From Anthopleura xanthogrammica (taxonomy: Eukaryota; Cnidaria; Anthozoa; Actiniaria; Actiniidae), in the NCBI GenBank assembly GCA_964019055.1, contig OZ025219.1, positions 2,975,166 to 3,039,165 on the forward strand: a stretch of 64,000 nucleotides of DNA, given 5' to 3'. Position numbers and translations under genes: made by a program. Shown piece by piece: positions 58,980 through 64,000 of the stretch. Position 1 is the first letter of the stretch. Every line of letters starts with the position of its first letter. The notes below the pieces were generated by a model. That model had not been told where the DNA came from. It ran no database searches and worked only from the letters and a program-made list of their open reading frames with translations.

Positions 58980-59024
58980 CTACAAACTATCTACAACGTT
59001 TTCACAACTATGATCTTTTTCTCT

Positions 59025-62000
59025 TCAAGGAAGAGGCGCTGGTGTTCCACTGAGAGACGGAGTTGGTACATCATCAGTAGTCATCGTTGGGATGGGATTC
59101 AACGTGGGTTCGACGCCACGATCTAAGAAGAAGCAAAAATGCTTAGTTTTATTCTCATCAATCGCTTTACATACATAGAAGATATTGCCCTCCCTTGAGA
59201 AATATTTTTCACCACTCGAAGATAAATTTCACTATATATATCTTCGCGCCACCGTGTAATTTTTTCCTTATTAAGTAGACACATCCACAAAAAAAAGGCC
59301 ATTTTGACTGATCTTGGCTAGTTGCAACTTGCGTTAAAAAGAGCGGGAAACAGTTGGAGTCTTTTGATTTATGAAGTTTCAAAACGTTGAAAGTGATATC
59401 ATTGCGATAATGAGCATTTCATTAACCTAGCGAATTTATGGAAGATTTTGTGACGTCATAGCCTCGCGCGATCGGTTTGCTGGCCGTCAAATATTATTTG
59501 AAAGCCATGCAAATTTTAAAAGCCTTCTTTTTCTTGAAATGGAATTGAAAAAACAAAAATCCTAAGCGTGAAATATCGCTTCTATCTTGCTAGTAACGAA
59601 GACAAAGATGATCAAAGTGTAAAATGTAGTAAAAACAACAAAAAACAACCACAGTTCAAGTATTTCGGTCTCAATATCTCAAAATGGCGACCCTCTTTTG
59701 CACTACCAAATACGCCACGGGAAATACGTCACAATAAAATCTCCCATACAAAATGCGTGCGCATTGATTGAAAAGTAATTCGTGATTTTGATGTACCTTT
59801 TCTGCAGACGCTGCCCTCGATAACATCCATCTCGGAAGTGTATCCCGAGGGACACTTAACCACACATTTATCCCGAAGATTTCGATGAAGCTTGTAGAAG
59901 CCAGGCTTGCAATAGTCGCAGTGGTGAGGACCATGGTAACTTACGCTTTCACAATTCTCACAGTTATTGTCTCTACACACTATAAGAACGGCAAAAATCA
60001 GTTATACTTGATGTTATTATTCATGGTAAATGTTTTGCTTATTTAAAAGCTTCCCGCTGCACAGTGCCCTATGAAAATCCTTTTGGGTTCTATATACAAT
60101 GTTCTATGAAAATCCTTTTGGATTCTATATACAATGTCCTATGAAAATCCTTGTGGGTTCTATATACAATGTCCTATGAAAATCCTTTTGGATTCTATAT
60201 ACAATGTCTTATGAAAATCCTTTTGGGTTCTATATACAATGTCCTATGAAAATCCTTTTGGGTTCTATATACAATGTCCTATGAAAATCATTTTGGATTC
60301 TATATAAAATGTCCTATGAAAATCCTTTTGGATTCTATATACAATGTCCTATGAAAATCCTTGTGGGTTCTATATACAATGTCCTATGAAAATCCTTTTG
60401 GATTCTATATACAATGTCTTATGAAAATCCTTTTGGGTTCTATATACAATGTCCTATGAAAATCCTTGTGGGTTCTATATACAATGTCCTATGAAAATCC
60501 TTTTGGATTCTATATAAAATGTCCTATACAAATCCTTTTGGATTCTATATACAATGTCCTATGAAAATCCTTTTGGATTCTATATAAAATGTCCTATAAA
60601 AATCCTTTTGGATTCTATATACAATGTCTTATGAAAATCCTTTTGGGTTCTATATACAATGTCCTATAAAAATCCTTTTGGATTCTATATACAATGTCCT
60701 ATGAAAATCCTTTTGGATTCTATATAAAATGTCCTATAAAAATCCTTTTGGACTCTATATACAATGTCTTATGAAAATTCTTTTGGGTTCTATATACAAT
60801 GTCCTATAAAAATCCTTTTGGATTCTATATACAATGTCCTATGAAAATCCTTTTGGATTCTATATAAAATGTCCTATAAAAATCCTTTTGGATTCTATAT
60901 ACAATGTCCTATGAAAATCCTTTTGGGTTCTATATTCAATGCCATTTTTTTTATAGTCAACATCGTGAGCTGAAACTTCACCTTCTTAAGGCCAAGCTCA
61001 AAATGCCATTTACAGCCGTAAGCAAGTTGTAAAATATTTTAACGGGCCACAATGCTAACAATAAACTATGGGCAAAATGCGAGTACGAAACACTATAGAG
61101 AGCACAAGGCTACCTACAGCAGTTTTCCAGACTACGAGGGATGGAGGGAGAGTGGGGAAGGGGGGGGGGGGAAGCAAAAATATATAATAAAATAAATATA
61201 TAATAGCCAAAGCCGTTACCTCCGAACCTTTCTCGAGCGACCGTTAACTTCACCAATATGCAATATGCATGTTGTAACGCATGGCTGCTCATGCAAATAG
61301 CACGGCAGATTCAAACGAAGCAATTAATGTCGACAGTATGATGCGCGCGGCAGTTGTGAATAAATAACTAAATTTAAATCGATCAACTAGCAATCAACGG
61401 GCAACTCGCAACTCCGCGTTATATTGAAAATAGACCCCTTGCGTGTAGCATGTCGTCGGAATGCAGCGGCTCAATTTGGAGGGCAAAACAAAAGAATTTC
61501 TAACTCCTGAGAATTGGAACCTATTGTTTTGCCCTCGAAATAGAGAGGCATTCCAACGTGCTGCAAGGGGTCTATTGCAGTGACTACATCTCTCACAATT
61601 TACCTTTCCGACATTCATAAAACGTGTTGTTAACCAGTTCTCTGGTATATCCACGCGGACAGTCCAGGACACATCGCTCACCGAAACCTAAACGACTAGT
61701 GAGTTTAGCCATGCCACTGTCACATTCCTCGCACTTGTAGACATTCTTACACTTCATGCAGCCAGGGGTGCATTCTGGGGAAAAATAAAAAAGCCATTTT
61801 GAAATCATTGAGAATTCGCTTTGTCCGATGTCTAAAAATATTTACATTTTGAAGCCATTCTTTCTTACATGAAAATCAATTTTGTTTCAAACGTTCTGAA
61901 TATATTGCGTCAATATCTTAAGTCCTTATCGACTACTCCAATTATAGACCCCTTGTAGCACGTCAAAATGCTGCTTAATTTGGAGGACAAAACAATAGAT

Positions 62001-63449
62001 TCCCATTCTCAGGAGATTGGAATTCTTTTGTTTTGTCCTCCAAATTGAGCTGCCTTGACGTCACGTGAAAGGGGTCTATTTAACAAGTGAAACAGCTTTG
62101 TCCGTGCTCCGTTCAGTAATAAAGCACGCAAGAAGTGACGTAAGCACGAACGAAGTGTGAAGTGCAGTGCCTTCATTTTTCATTTTAAGTGCTACATTAC
62201 CAAACGGAGCACTGAAAAAGTTGATTTATCTGTTTTATTATATAGAATGAAAACAATTCGTTGTAGTTTTCAGTGCTGTTTTCTTAGGCCCAAGTTCAGG
62301 TTTGCATGTAACTATCTTTATTACTCGACAGCCATGTTTTTCCCCAACGAAAAGAAAAAGAAAAAAATGAAGCTAACCCTGTGGATTAACACAATACAAG
62401 ATTATAGTAGTATTATAGAATCCATAGGCAAAATAACAGGCAGCACTTACTTATACAGTTTCCAAGATATTTGAAGTATCCCGATGGGCATTCTCTGTGA
62501 CATACTCGTCCTCTATGAGGTAGTTTATACCAGCCTTTCTTACACGCGACACATAACTTGCCAAGACAACCTTCTGCAAAGAAGGTTTAAACAAAAGAAG
62601 GTGAGAAATTCGGGATAAAATCGGATGCGCACTGAAAACTATTATTAAACTTTGAACTGGCTTATAGGCCTTCATTTTGGTTTCCTCTGTAATTTTATTA
62701 CTTACTTGAATTTTAACGTATACAGGCTTTGCGCAATCACATGAAGACAGCCATGACAGGATGCAGGAACAATAGAATCTGCTCTAATCTGGTTTACACG
62801 AGAAAGAATTCAGTGTCTCAGGAGAAAAGACTCTATTGCTGTACCTCCTGTCATGGCTGCCATCACGTGATGGTGCAAGGCCTCTATATGTACATTCTAT
62901 ATTTATAATATGTCGCTTCTGGCCTTATAAATGTTTTAATCATATATTGAAACAAGTGACGTACTACAAGTTTTTTTCAACAGCTATTGTTATGCTTGCA
63001 CATGTAGTTAAGTACGGACACACGATACAACATTGCGCGCAATGTAGTAGGCAATCGAAGTTGTCTCCACGCCTTTACTCGCCATGATGATGTTGCTTTT
63101 GCTGTTGTTGAGGTTGTCTTGTCTTTGCATCTACTGTTCGTTGTATTTGCTTTAATTAACTTTAAAGTTTTTCAGTTTTTTATGATGTTTTTTTTTAGTT
63201 TTAATTTTGCCAAGTTCTGTTAATAAAAATCCGAATTTCTCTTTTAGATAACTTACGTAAAAGTTCTCTATTCCTTACCTTGAACCAGACATATGCTTAT
63301 TCCATTCTTGACAGTTTGATCAAAACCCTTGGGGCACTTGTACACGCACTTAGATTCGACTAAGCCTTCAAACACACTCATATTTGTTTTACACTGGAGA
63401 CAGACAGTGGCTTTTGGACAGCTTTCACAGCCAGGCATGAAAGGGCATT
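59025..63449 (-). CDS. Furin-like cysteine-rich repeat protein, last five exons (partial)
   Basis: Exons 63279-63449, 62451-62573, 61604-61774, 59797-59979 and 59025-59122 join in phase 1 throughout; the 5' end is beyond the right edge of the window. The first four exons encode one cysteine-rich module each (57, 41, 57 and 61 residues) of the form C-x2-C, CxxC, a hydrophobic GW/GF-Y segment, then C-x3-C-P-x-G. Examples are CVACKKGWYKLPHRGRVC with ECPSGYFKYLGNC, and CDYCKPGFYKLH with KCVVKCPSGYTSEM. This matches the furin-like (FU) repeats of convertases, EGF-receptor relatives and R-spondins. The final exon adds a Thr/Pro/Ser-rich tail (DRGVEPTLNPIPTMTTDD and more) and a TGA, with no transmembrane helix or GPI signal, so secretion is likely. 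The symmetric phase-1 exons suggest growth by exon duplication. Partner and function are unknown. Confidence 0.85.
60068..60941. repeat. 35-bp minisatellite, 25 units, with higher-order structure
   Basis: Unit CCTATGAAAATCCTTTTGGA then TTCTATATACAATGT. Copies differ at diagnostic sites (CTTATG or CCTATAAAA at the start, CCTTGTGGG in the middle, AAAATGT at the end). The order of variants repeats every six units from 60138 to 60557 and every four units from 60558 to 60907. It lies in the intron between the last two furin-module exons. Confidence 0.97.
61431..61574. mobile_element. Palindromic MITE family A, copy in furin-repeat gene intron
   Basis: Left TAGACCCCTTGCGTGTAGCA, right GTGCTGCAAGGGGTCTA; interior GGCTCAATTTGGAGGGC. 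It lies about 30 bases downstream of the 61604-61774 exon, on the intron side. Confidence 0.85.
61945..62078. mobile_element. Palindromic MITE family A, further copy
   Basis: Left TAGACCCCTTGTAGCACGTC, right CACGTGAAAGGGGTCTA; interior AATTTGGAGGACAAAACA and TGTTTTGTCCTCCAAATTGA. Confidence 0.85.
62724..62883. mobile_element. Inverted-repeat element with AGGCYTTGCRC ends
   Basis: AGGCTTTGCGCAATCACATG and CAGCCATGACAGGA on the left face TCCTGTCATGGCTGCCATCA and CGTGATGGTGCAAGGCCT on the right. The size and arrangement resemble family A, but the ends differ. Confidence 0.7.
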
Positions 63450-64000
63450 CTAGTAAGAAAATAACAGTCAGGCCAAAACACTGAATTCGGGCTATTTTTC
63501 TTTAAAAAAAAGAGAAGCTAATTATACATTGATACTTTATATGTACATATGGGATATTGGTTTTATCTGCATCGGTAATTTGCTATCGTTAGTCTCTCTC
63601 CTGACATATTCGGGTTCGAGTTTTTGAATGCAATCTTTATGTGTATAGGTAATAGGATTACATGCTGTCCGATTTGGAAATAATTAAATGAAAAAAATTC
63701 CGAGGACTGCCGAAATTGGACGAGGCCGAGTCCAATTTGGTAGTCAAAGAAATGTTTTGTCGCGCTGATTGGTTGAAAGATAATTGCTATTGTTTTACTC
63801 GAGTTTTGATTGGCTGAGAGAAACTATCCAATTACTAGTCACTGGACAGTTTCAGGTTTCTCAAGAAAAATGCGAACGAAAACGATCCAAATTAATCTTT
63901 AATAGACCTTTTCAGCTTCGTTGTTTGTTGTGCCCATTTCAGACCACGTGATGCCACTCTTGGGAGTTGATTCTCTCATGTGTAAATATTTTAACAAAAG
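63450..64000. other. Right edge: intron of the furin-repeat gene
   Basis: No exon recognised in the last 550 bases. It contains ATTGGTTGAAAGATAATTGC and TTGATTGGCTGAGAGA motifs. At 63903-64000 lies the left half of a family C MITE (TAGACCTTTTCAGCTTCGTT then TTGTTGTGCCCATTTCAGAC), cut by the window end. The phase-1 acceptor at 63449 shows that another coding exon lies to the right. Confidence 0.6.

Larger units (their letters stand above)
49754..59024. other. Gene-free region between the ion channel start and the furin-repeat gene
   Basis: It must contain the promoter and at least one untranslated exon of the channel gene, but I could not locate them; CCAA|GTAAGT on the minus strand at about 55460 is one possible donor. 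Otherwise it holds a 28-base G run (51947-51974), a Penelope-like remnant, MITEs (52307, 56438, 57464), a 520-bp octamer array and an ACAG microsatellite. ORFs such as 50037-50414 have no recognisable domain. Confidence 0.5.

Noticed and set aside
60068..60941. CRISPR-like array of 35-bp repeats
   Set aside because: There are no spacers; repeats are directly adjacent and differ by point variants. It is an intronic minisatellite in a eukaryote.

Overview
The window looks like nuclear DNA of an animal, most likely a cnidarian and plausibly a stony coral or anemone. It is AT-rich, introns follow canonical GT-AG rules, genes are split or are single-exon rhodopsin-like GPCRs, and the spaces between genes are filled with palindromic MITEs, tRNA-derived SINE pieces and simple repeats. 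The canonical introns and low GC argue against a dinoflagellate symbiont. The species cannot be fixed from the sequence alone.

Layout, left to right. (1) 1-10 kb: two tandemly duplicated single-exon class A GPCR genes (3553-4560 and 8502-9629, + strand), duplicated with their upstream DNA. (2) 13.5-14.4 kb: a two-exon insulin/relaxin-family peptide gene (+). (3) 16.56-17.54 kb: a third GPCR of the same family, broken by a one-base deletion. (4) 20.24-24.07 kb (-): six exons of an SLC22 organic ion transporter with an in-frame TAG and no visible 3' exons, probably a pseudogene. (5) 24-31 kb: gene-free, full of palindromic elements and a long GAAT microsatellite. (6) 31.03-32.10 kb (+): an unrelated single-exon class A GPCR. 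(7) 34.69-36.84 kb (+): a two-exon secreted Ly6/uPAR (three-finger) protein. (8) 38.53-49.75 kb (-): a complete Cys-loop ligand-gated ion channel, 10 coding exons, 510 residues, all splice phases consistent. Its body is of the GABA/glycine-receptor kind, but a Glu occupies the pore position that sets ion selectivity. (9) 49.8-59 kb: gene-free, with MITEs, a Penelope-like fragment and a 0.5-kb octamer array. (10) 59.0-63.45 kb (-): the last five exons of a secreted furin-like cysteine-rich repeat protein that begins beyond the right edge.

Most gene products are cell-surface or secreted signalling proteins: four GPCRs, one ion channel, an insulin-like hormone, a Ly6 protein and a cysteine-rich extracellular protein. 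Nothing in the sequence shows that they act in one pathway. One testable link is the Ly6 gene lying convergent to the Cys-loop receptor, because Ly6 proteins modulate such receptors in other animals. The insulin-like, Ly6, channel, SLC22 and furin-repeat gene models were assembled by hand from reading frames and splice-site phase, and no transcript data were available.
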